Shown: one piece after another, positions 34,960-43,866 of the stretch | Position numbering within the stretch: position 1 is the first letter of the stretch | How the letters are laid out: every line of letters starts with the position of its first letter | Assembly (NCBI RefSeq): GCF_900142445.1 | Contig: NZ_FRAV01000007.1 | Span: 109,827-173,826 of the forward strand | Reading direction: 5' to 3' | DNA: 64,000 nt | From: Chryseobacterium polytrichastri | Lineage (GTDB): Bacteria > Bacteroidota > Bacteroidia > Flavobacteriales > Weeksellaceae | Notes under the pieces: generated by a model | Told to the model about the DNA's origin: nothing | What the model saw: the letters and a program-made list of their open reading frames with translations, nothing else | Database searches by the model: none | Made by a program: the position numbers and the translations under genes

Positions 34960-36345
34960 TTACTTCCCAATACAAAACTTAGAAAAAATATTCCCCAACA
35001 CCTCATCATTGGTCACTTCACCGGAAATCTCACCAAGATATTCCAATGCATTTCTTAGCTCATACGCCAATAGTTCTGTTGAAATTTGAAAAGTAATCGC
35101 TTCCTTCACTTTATTCACCGCATCCAACGACTTTCCTAATGCTTCAAAGTGACGCTGATTGGTAATTACCACGTTGTTTTCTGCAGATTTCAACTGTTCA
35201 ACGTAAGAAGATAATTCGTTTTTAAGGTCTTGTATATTTTGATTTTCGACGACCGAAATTTTGATAAAATCAAATTCCTGAGAGATTTCGTTTCTGAAAA
35301 TAGATTCTACTTTTTCGTAGATGGCCGGAGAAACTTCATCAATTTTTGTGGCGCAGATAATCAGCTTTAAATCATCGCGTTGCAAAGATTTAATCATTTC
35401 GATATCTTCAGAAAAATTTTCTGTTGCAGCATCAGCTAAATAGACTAATATATTAGCATTCTCTACTTTTTCCTTGGCTTTTTTAACGCCGATGGCTTCA
35501 ATTTCATCAACAGTTTCACGGAGTCCAGCGGTATCGATTAAACGAAATGCATGACCTTTAATATGTAGAATTTCTTCAATCGTATCTCTCGTTGTTCCGG
35601 CAATACTGCTAACAATCGCTCTTTCTTCTTTCAGCAAAGCATTCAGTAATGTCGATTTTCCGGCATTGGGTTTTCCAATGATGGCAACGGCTGTTCCATT
35701 TTTGATGGCGTTTCCGTATTGGAAACTTTCGATCAGAGAATTGAGTTTTAATTCAATTTTATCAAGCAATATATTTAGTGCAGATCTATCTGCAAATTCT
35801 ACGTCTTCTTCCGCAAAATCAAGTTCTAATTCAACTAAAGAAACAAAATTCAATAAGTCGGTTCTTAAAACAGATATTTCATTCGTAATTCCCCCTTTCA
35901 ACTGATTAATCGCTACTTTTCGGGAAGCTTCATTTTCCGAAGCAATCACATCAGCAATCGCCTCAGCCTGAGAAAGATCTATTCTTCCATTGATAAAAGC
36001 ACGAAGGGTAAATTCTCCTGCTTTTGCCATTCTGGCACCGTTTTTAATCAGGGTTTCTAAGATACGTTTCCCAATGTGCGGAGAGCCGTGAAAAGCAATT
36101 TCCACAGAATTTTCAGTCGTAAAACTTTTTGGCGCCAGGAAAATAGACAACATCACCTCATCAATCGCTTCATCGCCATCCATAAAATAGCCATAATGAA
36201 TCGTATGAGATTTTTGTTTCTCCAATTTTTTCTTGGGAAAAGATTTTTGAACGACAGATAAAGCATCGTTCCCTGAAACTCTGATAATGCCTAAAGCACC
36301 TACTCCATTGGCCGTAGCCAGTGCACAAATGGTATCGTTATTCAT
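34960..36345 (-). CDS. mnmE: tRNA uridine-34 carboxymethylaminomethyl GTPase MnmE
   Basis: A 461-residue tRNA-modifying GTPase that works with MnmG to build the cmnm5 group on the wobble uridine. The N-terminal formyl-THF-binding domain includes STTENSVEIAFHG-like sequence (residues 74-86) and GEFTLRAFINGRIDLSQAEA. The G domain has GKPNAGKS (224-231), a G2/G3 stretch AGTTRDTIEE and LIDTAGLRE, and the protein ends in the conserved FCIGK, which contains the catalytic cysteine. Length and ends are normal. It appears monocistronic. A -7 element lies only 5 bases before the start codon, so the mRNA may be nearly leaderless. Confidence 0.97.
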   Translation of the reverse strand: MNNDTICALATANGVGALGIIRVSGNDALSVVQKSFPKKKLEKQKSHTIHYGYFMDGDEAIDEVMLSIFLAPKSFTTENSVEIAFHGSPHIGKRILETLIKNGARMAKAGEFTLRAFINGRIDLSQAEAIADVIASENEASRKVAINQLKGGITNEISVLRTDLLNFVSLVELELDFAEEDVEFADRSALNILLDKIELKLNSLIESFQYGNAIKNGTAVAIIGKPNAGKSTLLNALLKEERAIVSSIAGTTRDTIEEILHIKGHAFRLIDTAGLRETVDEIEAIGVKKAKEKVENANILVYLADAATENFSEDIEMIKSLQRDDLKLIICATKIDEVSPAIYEKVESIFRNEISQEFDFIKISVVENQNIQDLKNELSSYVEQLKSAENNVVITNQRHFEALGKSLDAVNKVKEAITFQISTELLAYELRNALEYLGEISGEVTNDEVLGNIFSKFCIGK

Positions 36346-36744
36346 GGTGCAAATTTACGCTTTTTAATGGCATAGAACTATATGGTTTATCTATTGTACT
36401 AATTTTTTGGAGCTATTTCCCGATTCAAGTTTATGCTGAGCAGAGCCGAAGTATTACAATCTTTTTTTCAAAAAAGGATTTTCTCTTCAAAACGATGAAT
36501 GAGTTTCAACGATTCAATAATTATAAATATAAAAATTGAGTCAATCGGGGCAAGGATTGCAGTCGTTGCAAACCGAAGGTGAAGCAATCTTAATATTCTT
36601 AACAACTTAATCTAATCTTAATGTTTTAAAATTTCAACCATTAAGCTATATTAAGCATATAAGGAAAATTAAGTTTAAACATCGTTTTTTAAGTTGAGAT
36701 TGCTTCGTCGCTTCGCTTCTCGCAATGACCATTTTTTAGTGAAA
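36346..36744. other. 399-base non-coding region with inverted repeats of family D
   Basis: No gene is seen. It contains a repeat arm GTTGCAAACCGAAGGTGAAG ending CAATCT (36565-36590) and the inverted arm GAGATTGCTTCGTCGCTTCG ending CGCAATGACC (36695-36730), which together form a large imperfect hairpin. A separate fragment ATGCTGAGCAGAGCCGAAG lies at 36432-36450. The same arms recur at 57906-58009. Confidence 0.6.
36350..36357 (-). promoter_or_regulatory. -7 element immediately before mnmE
   Basis: TAAATTTG on the minus strand, ending 5 bases before the ATG at 36345. If used, transcription would begin at or beside the start codon. No matching -33 TTG is evident, so confidence is low. Confidence 0.35.
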
Positions 36745-37323
36745 TCACTTCTGTTTTACTCCCAATAATTTAATTTTCTTAAGCCACTTTTGGCGTTGTT
36801 TACCATCCGAAGTTTTTATAATTCCTATGTAAGTAACTTTCACAGGCTGTATTCCACAAAATTCTAGCACTGATTTTCTAAGTTGATTCACACTGGGTCG
36901 ACCAAAGAAAAATCGGTAATAGAAACCTGGCTGATCTAAGGTTGTGATGATATGTGCTGTCTTTCCTTTCAGTAATTTATCCCACCAAACAGAATTTTCT
37001 CGGTATTTAAAAGCCAGCCCAGGCAAGAAAAGTCGGTCAATAAAACCTTTCGTAATCGCTGGCAAACCGCCCCACCAAACAGGATGAATCCACATCAAAT
37101 GATCAGCCCATTTAATCTTTTCCCAGGCATTAATTAAATCAGGTTCCAATTCCATTCTTTTCTGGTATCCAAACTGTAAATTCGGATTGAAGTCTAAATC
37201 TGCAATTACAATTTCCTGAACTTCCGCTCCCGACTGTAAAGTTCCATCTTTGTAAGCTTTTGCAATTCCAAAATTGAAGGAATCTTTGTTAGGATGACCG
37301 TTAATGATCAATATTTTTTTCAT
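36745..37323 (-). CDS. Flavodoxin-fold NAD(P)H-dependent oxidoreductase
   Basis: A 192-residue FMN-binding quinone reductase-like protein of the KefF/NQO1/MdaB group. The phosphate-binding loop is INGHPNKDSFNFGIA (residues 6-20), followed by DHLMWIHPVWWGGLPAITKG and a GKTAHIITTLDQPG segment. Its ATG overlaps the stop of the upstream dehydrogenase by 4 bases (ATGA), so the two are coupled. It probably reduces quinones or electrophiles using NAD(P)H. Confidence 0.87.
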   Translation of the reverse strand: MKKILIINGHPNKDSFNFGIAKAYKDGTLQSGAEVQEIVIADLDFNPNLQFGYQKRMELEPDLINAWEKIKWADHLMWIHPVWWGGLPAITKGFIDRLFLPGLAFKYRENSVWWDKLLKGKTAHIITTLDQPGFYYRFFFGRPSVNQLRKSVLEFCGIQPVKVTYIGIIKTSDGKQRQKWLKKIKLLGVKQK

Positions 37324-38345
37324 TCCGTTACTTGTATATTGATGGTTTCATAAGCATTTAATGATTCAAATAATGAAGAATCTTGGTATAGCTGATGACT
37401 GAAATAGATCTTATTATCATGGTTGTTTTTCAATAATTCTTCTCCATGCAAAACAGCAGATAATGCCGTTAATTCAGCTTGTCCTTTTGTGCTTTGCAGG
37501 CTTATTTTTTTATTCTCATTTTTAGTTCTTACGACAATTTCAAAAACGGATTGATCTCCATTTCCACTTGATCCAAAAACCATTTTTCTTTCCTTTAAAG
37601 ATAAGATATTAAACAGTTTTATTTTCTGAAATGCGCCCAATAACCAAGTAATAAATTTTGAATTATACGTCATTTTCACACTCACATTTGGCACTTTCTC
37701 TATTTTATTTAAAATATATAAATCTGGAACATCAAAATTATAAGCCTGTCTTTTCCCAATTCCAAAAGAAAACTCAAACGGCTCGGCATCTAGAAAATGT
37801 TTGATAGAAACCGGTGTATTATTTTGATAATTAACAAAAGGTTTAGCCACGTTTTCTGCCATAAAATGAGCCGAACTTTCTCCCGCCAGATCTTTCACAG
37901 AATAATAAACGAAAAGTTCAACTGCCTGAATATCTTTCATCTGACCAGAAAAAGAATTGATTAACCCACTTACAATACCTCCCATCCATCCCGAACTGAA
38001 AACAATTCGACTGTTGATGGATTGCTTTTTAGCGAAATCATAGGCCCTTGTAAGATCAGGCGTTGGTTTGGTAATATCCAGATAATCTATTTTATTTTCA
38101 ATCGCAAAACGAAGAATGTGATCACCTTTATCATTCACTGAAAGAACAATCACGTCTATTTTATGATTAAGAATTGCTTGAAATGTTTGAGGTTTGGTAA
38201 CATCAATAATTAAATCATTTTCCGTTTTCCCAGGTTTTCTTCCTCCGATGAAAATATTGCTATTTGGGTTTCTTGATGCAAAAATTCTGGCAATGGTTTT
38301 TCCGACCATTCCATTGCCTCCGATAATTAAAATGTTTGACTTCAT
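37320..38345 (-). CDS. Saccharopine dehydrogenase-like NAD(P)-binding oxidoreductase
   Basis: A 341-residue protein with an N-terminal Rossmann fold (ILIIGGNGMVGKTIARIFAS, GxGxxG-like). A saccharopine reductase-type layout follows: VIVLSVNDKGDHILRFAIEN, then DYLDITKPTPDL. The rest resembles the larger alpha/beta domain of this superfamily. Substrate unknown. It sits between a Crp-like regulator (53 bases upstream) and the flavodoxin-fold reductase (4-base overlap); the three probably form a regulated operon that responds to a redox or electrophile signal, by inference. Confidence 0.82.
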   Translation of the reverse strand: MKSNILIIGGNGMVGKTIARIFASRNPNSNIFIGGRKPGKTENDLIIDVTKPQTFQAILNHKIDVIVLSVNDKGDHILRFAIENKIDYLDITKPTPDLTRAYDFAKKQSINSRIVFSSGWMGGIVSGLINSFSGQMKDIQAVELFVYYSVKDLAGESSAHFMAENVAKPFVNYQNNTPVSIKHFLDAEPFEFSFGIGKRQAYNFDVPDLYILNKIEKVPNVSVKMTYNSKFITWLLGAFQKIKLFNILSLKERKMVFGSSGNGDQSVFEIVVRTKNENKKISLQSTKGQAELTALSAVLHGEELLKNNHDNKIYFSHQLYQDSSLFESLNAYETINIQVTE

Positions 38346-38398
38346 CTATTTTTTTCACAAAACTATAAAGCCCGTTCATCACTATATAGGACAAATGT

Positions 38399-38965
38399 CT
38401 AAAAAGAAATTTCTTTCCGAATTCTGCTTAAATGTCTTTGTGTAATCCCCAAATAGGAAGCCAGATATTGTAATGGAATATCCTGAATATAATTGGATTG
38501 ATTCTCCAGTAAAGTAACATACCGCTGTTTCGCATTACCTCTTTGCAACTGGAAAAAACGTTTTTCCAATTCAAGATATTCCTGCTCTGCAATTATTTTC
38601 AAAAATTCCATCCAATTTGGATGAGTCTGAACTAACTCTTCAATCTTGGTTTTCTTTAAAATCAATACATCAGCATCTGAAATAGCCTGTATGGTTTCGA
38701 CGCTTGGAGTATCCGAAATAAAAGAAGAATAAGATGCCATGAGATCATTAGGAAACCGAAAACAATAGGTACTCTCTTTTCCTTCATCGGAAATATAATA
38801 GGAACGAAAAATACCCGATTGTATAAATGCAATTTCTTTACACCGTTCACCTTCCTGAATAAAAGTATCATTTTTACTGATTTTTCTAACTTCAAAAAGT
38901 GGTAAAAATGATTCAATTTCTTGTTCTGAAAATAGCCTAAAACTGCGAAAGAAATCCTGTATCAT
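38399..38965 (-). CDS. Crp/Fnr family transcriptional regulator
   Basis: A 188-residue regulator with a cyclic-nucleotide-binding-like beta-roll (about residues 1-115: FIQEGERCKEIAFIQSGIFR) and a short C-terminal winged helix (about 140-188: PLQYLASYLGITQRHLSRIR). The beta-roll lacks a clear cAMP phosphate-binding arginine cassette and there is no N-terminal cysteine cluster, so neither cAMP nor an FeS cluster is predicted. It is the first gene before the two oxidoreductases, its likely targets. Confidence 0.88.
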   Translation of the reverse strand: MIQDFFRSFRLFSEQEIESFLPLFEVRKISKNDTFIQEGERCKEIAFIQSGIFRSYYISDEGKESTYCFRFPNDLMASYSSFISDTPSVETIQAISDADVLILKKTKIEELVQTHPNWMEFLKIIAEQEYLELEKRFFQLQRGNAKQRYVTLLENQSNYIQDIPLQYLASYLGITQRHLSRIRKEISF

Positions 38966-39125
38966 GCGAGAGTGTGTAACTTTCTACGAAAATAAGGAAA
39001 ACTCAAAGGTTTATTAGAATATTTATACTAATAAAATCTTAACCACAAAAGGTACAAAAGATATAAGCTACCTGTTAAATTTTTAGCTATTTAGAACACA
39101 AAAGATCATAGGCTCTTAAAAAAAT

Positions 39126-39152
39126 AAAATCATCTCAGGACGAGATGATTTT
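39126..39152 (-). terminator. Hairpin terminator downstream of a small unassigned unit
   Basis: A perfect 11-bp stem AAAATCATCTC / GAGATGATTTT with a 5-base loop. On the minus strand it leads into a T-rich run. It is the second terminator after the aminopeptidase gene. Confidence 0.75.
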
Positions 39153-39285
39153 ACCGCTTTTGAATTTACTTAGTATATGAATATATGAATGATGTCTTTT
39201 TGTTGATACAAATATAGAACTCATCCTGCTTCATCTTCTCAGGGGAATCCCTAAAACTATATCCGTAAAAACACGGTAGTCTCCA

Positions 39286-39322
39286 TAAAAAAGCCTTGTA
39301 ACAATCGTTACAAAGCTTTTTA
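39286..39322 (-). terminator. Terminator of the aminopeptidase P gene
   Basis: AAAAAGCCTTGTAAC pairs with GTTACAAAGCTTTTT (one mismatch) around AATC. On the minus strand it ends in a T run, about 90 bases after the stop at 39409. Confidence 0.75.
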
Positions 39323-39408
39323 AATATATCTAACAACTATTTTAATTAGTTTAATCTTTACCTAGTCGATTGCTTATGATAAGCACCAAAGATCAATCGG
39401 TACTTCTA

Positions 39409-41178
39409 TTATAATGAACTTACCAATTGTAAGAACCATTCTTTAACATCACCTTCCAGGAATGGAGAAATTTTTTCTTCACATGTTTGGTGATATTTGT
39501 TTAACCAAGCAATTTCCTGCTCTGAAAGAATTTCTTTTACAATCGTATCTTTAAAGAACGGACAGAACGTTAATGTTTCAAATTCATAGAAAGTTCCGTG
39601 AATGGTAGTTTCTGCTTCTTTTACAGCAATTAAGTTCTCATGACGGATTCCATAGTCACCTTCCAGATAATATCCAGGTTCATTAGAACAAACCATTCCT
39701 ACTAAAAGATCCTGAGGATTCAGGTCTTTTCTGATGTTCTGAGGACCTTCATGAACATTCATAAAGCTTCCTACCCCATGACCTGTTCCATGGTTGAAAT
39801 CTTTTCCTTCCATCCATAACGGAAGTCTTGCAATTGCATCAAGATGAACACCTTTTGTTCCTTTTGGGAATTTCACCATGGACAAACGGATCAATCCCTG
39901 AAGAACTAATGTTGAGTTTCTTTTAAAATCATCAGAAACAGTTCCTAAAGAAAAAGTTCTTGTAATATCCGTAGTTCCTTCAAGATACTGACCTCCTGAA
40001 TCTACCAAAATACTTGAATCATTGGTAACCTCTTTGCTCCCTTCGCTTTTTGCAGAATAGTGCATGATGGCACCATTATCTTTATATCCAACGATGCTTC
40101 CGAAACTTTCTCCGACAAAATTTTCACCTTCTGCACGGAAACCTCTCAGTTTTTCACCGATAGAAAATTCAGTCATTGCTTCTTTCCCGGCAGTGTGTCT
40201 TAGCCAATACAGGAATTTCACCATCGCAACCCCGTCTCTCACCATTACTTTTCTGAAACCCTCCAACTCAGTTTCATTTTTCTGAGCTTTCATTAAATTT
40301 CCGGGAACCGGAGCTTTAATGAATTGATTAGAAGATTTCAATGCTTCATAAATAGATTGATTTCCGTTTGGAGAAACTAAAACGGTTTCGTTTTTAACCG
40401 TATTCAAATGATTATAGAATTCTTCGTAAGGCATCATTTTCACAAATGAATCATCCATTTGCTTTCTTGCTTCAACTTCCAGTTTTTCAAGACCTGTGAA
40501 GAAAATTGCATCATTTTTAGTAATAATGATATAACCTAAAAATACAGGATTGCTTTGAACATCACTTCCTCTAAGGTTTAGTGTCCAAGCCACATCATCT
40601 AAACTTGAAATAATGTGAACGGTTGCTTCCTGATCTTCCATTTTCTGGCGGATGGCAGAAATTTTGTCTGTTACAGACTTACCGGCCCATTTTACAGGAT
40701 GTACAAATATCGGATTTTCCGAAGGTGTTCCTCTGTCTTTCCAAATCTCTTTTAAAAGAGGAAGATCAACGATCGTTATATTTTTTGAATTTAATTTTTG
40801 AGAAAGCAATTCCCAGTTCGCATGAGAAGTGGCTACCGCATTTACCGCTACTTTTCCGTTTGCCGGAATTTCTGAAATAATCCAGTCGATATAGTTGGGA
40901 GTTCCTTCCATACCGTCTTTAAAAAGATCGATTCCTGAACCTTCCAATTCCAGGGCAGCTTGTGTGAAATATCTTCCATCTGTCCAAAGTCCACCTTTAT
41001 CTTTAGTAATCACCACAAAACCGGCAGAGCCTAAAAACCCAGACAGCCAAGATCTCTCCTGCCATTCTTCAGGTAAATACTCGCTCATATGCGGATCTGC
41101 AGAATATACTATAAATGCATCAACATTATTTTTCTGCATTTCTTCACGAAGCGCAGCTACTTTTTCCTTTGAAGTCAT
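39409..41178 (-). CDS. pepP: Xaa-Pro aminopeptidase (M24B, aminopeptidase P)
   Basis: A 589-residue cytoplasmic metallopeptidase that removes an N-terminal residue preceding proline. It has two creatinase-like N-terminal domains followed by the pita-bread catalytic domain. The metal ligands appear in order: Asp in LVDSGGQYLEG, Asp in TTDITRTF, His in NHGTGHGVGSFMNVHEGP, Glu in CSNEPGYY and Glu in GIRHENLIAV. The roughly 590-residue three-domain form is the long eukaryote-like type common in Bacteroidetes. I start it at the ATG (41178); a TTG two codons earlier is less likely. Confidence 0.93.
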   Translation of the reverse strand: MTSKEKVAALREEMQKNNVDAFIVYSADPHMSEYLPEEWQERSWLSGFLGSAGFVVITKDKGGLWTDGRYFTQAALELEGSGIDLFKDGMEGTPNYIDWIISEIPANGKVAVNAVATSHANWELLSQKLNSKNITIVDLPLLKEIWKDRGTPSENPIFVHPVKWAGKSVTDKISAIRQKMEDQEATVHIISSLDDVAWTLNLRGSDVQSNPVFLGYIIITKNDAIFFTGLEKLEVEARKQMDDSFVKMMPYEEFYNHLNTVKNETVLVSPNGNQSIYEALKSSNQFIKAPVPGNLMKAQKNETELEGFRKVMVRDGVAMVKFLYWLRHTAGKEAMTEFSIGEKLRGFRAEGENFVGESFGSIVGYKDNGAIMHYSAKSEGSKEVTNDSSILVDSGGQYLEGTTDITRTFSLGTVSDDFKRNSTLVLQGLIRLSMVKFPKGTKGVHLDAIARLPLWMEGKDFNHGTGHGVGSFMNVHEGPQNIRKDLNPQDLLVGMVCSNEPGYYLEGDYGIRHENLIAVKEAETTIHGTFYEFETLTFCPFFKDTIVKEILSEQEIAWLNKYHQTCEEKISPFLEGDVKEWFLQLVSSL

Positions 41179-41907
41179 TTTCAAATAATTTTTAAAGACG
41201 TGAAGTTACAAAATTTTTGAGGTTTGGAAGGGAATTCTACAAGTTTTTTAAACGCACTATTTGTAATCTTTTTTAACATAATTACTATTTTTAAGTTCAT
41301 TAGGACTTTCCAGTCAGTCATTATTTAGTCATTGCGATGAACGTAGCGATGAAGCAATCTCTTTTGCATCATCTTTGTCTTTCAGCGCTCAACAAATTGA
41401 AATGTAGAATCTATACTGTTTTTAATTATGTTAAACTTGTTTAAACTTTTTATTTTAACCACAAAAGAGATAAAAGATTAGCATATTATTTATTTAAGTT
41501 CATAATGAACTGCAAACAAGAACACATAAGTTTAAAAAAATCTTTGATTTTTATTCTTTTGTAAGCTTTGTTTTCAAATAGTTCAACTTTAAATGATTCA
41601 ATAATAGCTTTTGTGGTTAAATTTTTTAATTAGTTTAAACAGGCTTGTTGTTTAGATTCTTCCAGGATGACAAACATAGTGTGAAATTTTTTGTTGCATT
41701 AACTATATGATAGTAAACAATAAAAGAGATTGCTTCACCTTCTGTTCGCAATGACAATTTTCGTGTATTATCTTTATCAAAAACAGGCTGTAACATAAAT
41801 AAAAAAAATCAATCATTTAAGATGAATTAACAACATTTAGATACCACAAATATCCATTATTATTAAAATTTAAACCTTTTGGAAAGATTCTTGCTATATT
41901 TTACATC
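41179..41907. other. 729-base repeat-rich intergenic region
   Basis: No gene is supported. Two family D arms face each other: GTCATTGCGATGAACGTAGC ending GCAATCTC (41328-41362) and AGATTGCTTCACCTTCTG ending CGCAATGAC (41728-41754). Between them lies a complete family C element (41454-41622). The nested palindromes could form a very large cruciform or RNA stem. Confidence 0.6.
41454..41622. repeat. Palindromic intergenic repeat, family C
   Basis: Left end TTTTAACCACAAAAGAGATA, right end AATAGCTTTTGTGGTTAAA, inverted over about 170 bases with inner AT-rich sequence. It is related to 6344-6521 and to the half copy at 39039-39115. Confidence 0.7.
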
Positions 41908-42345
41908 ATGGAGATACAGAATTACAAAAATCATAGGAAATTTTATCCGCCACATCATTTCATTTATCTTCCCTTATTACTTCTATTGGAAGTTTTTGGA
42001 ATCTATAAAGTTTTTAGTGACGTGGAAAACAAGCTGACTTGGACTTTATTTTCAGTGGTCATCTTCCTGATTTTGTATCTGGCTATTATGACGCGGCAGC
42101 ATTATGCGTTGGGACTTCAAAACCGTTTGGTACGGCTTGAGTTTAAACAAAGATATTTTGAGATCTTCAATAAAAGATCTGATGAAGTGGAAGGAAAATT
42201 AAGTTTCAGCCAGATTGCAGCGCTTAGATTCGCATACGATGATGAGTTTAAAAATCTTTTAAACAAAGCGCTTGAAGAGAATCTTTCAGGAGATCAAATA
42301 AAAAAATCCATTAGGAATTGGAGACCAGACCAACACAGAATTTAA
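41908..42345 (+). CDS. DUF6526 family membrane protein
   Basis: A 145-residue inner-membrane protein of unknown function. It starts with a conserved-looking MEIQNYKNHRKFYPPHHFIY, then two hydrophobic helices (about 18-38 and 44-62). The C-terminal cytoplasmic part is helical and charged (SFSQIAALRFAYDDEF). The resemblance is to the DUF6526 family found in Bacteroidetes. It is followed 29 bases later by a small lipoprotein and then topoisomerase IB on the same strand. Confidence 0.75.
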   Translation: MEIQNYKNHRKFYPPHHFIYLPLLLLLEVFGIYKVFSDVENKLTWTLFSVVIFLILYLAIMTRQHYALGLQNRLVRLEFKQRYFEIFNKRSDEVEGKLSFSQIAALRFAYDDEFKNLLNKALEENLSGDQIKKSIRNWRPDQHRI

Positions 42346-42374
42346 AATAATAGACATCAAAAAAATAAATTATC

Positions 42375-42542
42375 ATGAAAAAATTATCATTATACAGTAT
42401 GACGATATTCAGTTTGTTATTGCTAACAAGCTGTGAAGCAGTAGAGACAATTTTTAAAGCAGGAATGTGGTGGGGAATTATTTTAGTAGTAGGCGTAATA
42501 GCCCTTATCATATGGCTATTTTCTAGGGGTAAGAACTCGTAA
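42375..42542 (+). CDS. Small lipoprotein/membrane peptide of 55 residues
   Basis: A short gene that starts MKKLSLYSMTIFSLLLL, has a lipobox LTSC (Cys20), and then one transmembrane-like stretch (MWWGIILVVGVIALIIWLF) and a basic end. It lies 29 bases after the DUF6526 gene and 9 bases before the topoisomerase gene, so all three may be one transcript. I know of similar short flavobacterial proteins labelled phosphatidate cytidylyltransferase, but a 55-residue protein cannot be that enzyme. Function unknown. Confidence 0.75.
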   Translation: MKKLSLYSMTIFSLLLLTSCEAVETIFKAGMWWGIILVVGVIALIIWLFSRGKNS

Positions 42543-42551
42543 CCAGATTTT

Positions 42552-43655
42552 ATGGACAATTCAGACTTAGACATCATTTCTCACCTTAAACCTTCTAAGA
42601 TTGTCAAAATTATGAAAGATCCGGAGGCTTCTGCAAGGGCGGTAAATCTAATTTACACGTCCGACGCAGAATCTGCGGGTATTATTCGAAAAAAAAGAGG
42701 TAAAAAATATGCTTATTTCAAAGACGGCGAAAAAATCAAAGACAAAGAAGAAATCAAAAGAATCAATGGATTGGTTATTCCACCAGCTTGGGAGAATGTA
42801 TGGATTTGTGCTTTAGATAACGGCCATCTTCAAGCTACAGGCTTTGATGCAAAAAAAAGAAAACAATACCGCTACCATCCTCTTTGGAGCGCATTGAGAA
42901 ATCACACTAAATTTTACAGAATGTTGCAATTCGGGTATGCTTTACCTGAAATACGCCTTCATATTGAACAGGATCTTGCCTTAAGAAATTTCGAAAAAAG
43001 AAAGATCTTAGCCCTGATCGTGAGTTTAATGCAACGTACCAATATCAGAATTGGAAACAATGCCTACGAAAAACTGTATGGTTCTTTTGGACTTACCACG
43101 TTAAAAGACAAGCACGTAAAAATCAAAGGGCAAAAAATGACCTTTTCATTTAAAGGTAAAAAAGGAATTATGCACAAAATTGATCTTAAAAGCAGAAGGC
43201 TTTCAAGATTGGTTCAGAAATGCAAAGATATTCCGGGGAAAGAACTTTTTCAATTTTTGGATGAAGATGATAATCGCCATTCGATAGATTCTGGAATGGT
43301 AAATAATTACATCAAAGAAATAAGCGGTGAAGATTTTACCGCGAAAGACTTCAGAACCTGGTCTGGAACCGTGAATGCTTTAATTGCTTTTAAAGAAATC
43401 GGCTACGCAGAAAGCAATACCGAATACAAAAGAAAAGTAAAAGAAGCCTTAGAAATGGTAGCTTCTCATCTAGGAAATACGAGCACAGTTTGCAGAAAAT
43501 ATTATGTTCACCCTTTAGTCATCAACCTTTATGAAAATAATTCGATCAAAAAATATCTTGATGAATTAGAACAGATTGAAGAAAATGATGGAAAGGCAAA
43601 TCTTACTCAGGAAGAAAAATTGGTGCTTAAAATTTTGGAAACGGAAAAAATGTAG
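42552..43655 (+). CDS. DNA topoisomerase IB
   Basis: A 367-residue type IB topoisomerase of the poxvirus/bacterial class, which relaxes supercoils via a 3'-phosphotyrosine. The catalytic Tyr is in VCRKYYVHPLVI (about residue 318). Catalytic Arg/Lys residues are in RTNIRIGNNAYEK and the beta-hairpin VKIKGQKMTFSFKGKKG. The N-terminal domain has RIRKK-like sequence (GIIRKKRGKKYAYFKDG). Length and order are normal. It follows a small lipoprotein gene closely. Confidence 0.94.
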   Translation: MDNSDLDIISHLKPSKIVKIMKDPEASARAVNLIYTSDAESAGIIRKKRGKKYAYFKDGEKIKDKEEIKRINGLVIPPAWENVWICALDNGHLQATGFDAKKRKQYRYHPLWSALRNHTKFYRMLQFGYALPEIRLHIEQDLALRNFEKRKILALIVSLMQRTNIRIGNNAYEKLYGSFGLTTLKDKHVKIKGQKMTFSFKGKKGIMHKIDLKSRRLSRLVQKCKDIPGKELFQFLDEDDNRHSIDSGMVNNYIKEISGEDFTAKDFRTWSGTVNALIAFKEIGYAESNTEYKRKVKEALEMVASHLGNTSTVCRKYYVHPLVINLYENNSIKKYLDELEQIEENDGKANLTQEEKLVLKILETEKM

Positions 43656-43759
43656 TGTTAAAAGTAAATGGTTAATAGTTAATTCACTTCGATGTCAATT
43701 TTTACAAACCATCTCATGTTAACAGCTGTTATACATTATAAAAAAACTAAAAATTTAGA

Positions 43760-43824
43760 TTTTGGCTAAAGCCAGATTCGTTTATTCAAAAGAGAAAATG
43801 GGCTAAAGTCCATTCCTATTGATA
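43760..43824 (+). repeat. Family A repeat (ctaaag hairpin element)
   Basis: TTTTGGCTAAAGCCAGATTC, a spacer, then TGGGCTAAAGTCCATTCCTA and TTGAT. It lies between the convergent topoisomerase and 43867 genes, where its hairpins might serve as a terminator. Confidence 0.75.
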
Positions 43825-43866
43825 TTTAAAATTGTTTTTTAATTAAAATAAAATCAGTTCAAAATA

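Larger units (their letters stand above)
38966..39408. other. 443-base region with two terminators and a family C half repeat
   Basis: Contains the family C arm TTAACCACAAAAGGTACAAA (39039 onward), a hairpin at 39126-39152 and another at 39286-39322. Between the two hairpins (read on the minus strand) is a GC-richer block with ACCGTGTTTTTACGG and GGGATTCCCC and a possible 22-codon frame starting MKQDEFYICINKK. No established gene is recognised. Confidence 0.45.

Noticed and set aside
42375..42542. Naming the 55-residue peptide phosphatidate cytidylyltransferase
   Set aside because: Far too short for that enzyme and lacking its helices and motif; treated as a small lipoprotein.
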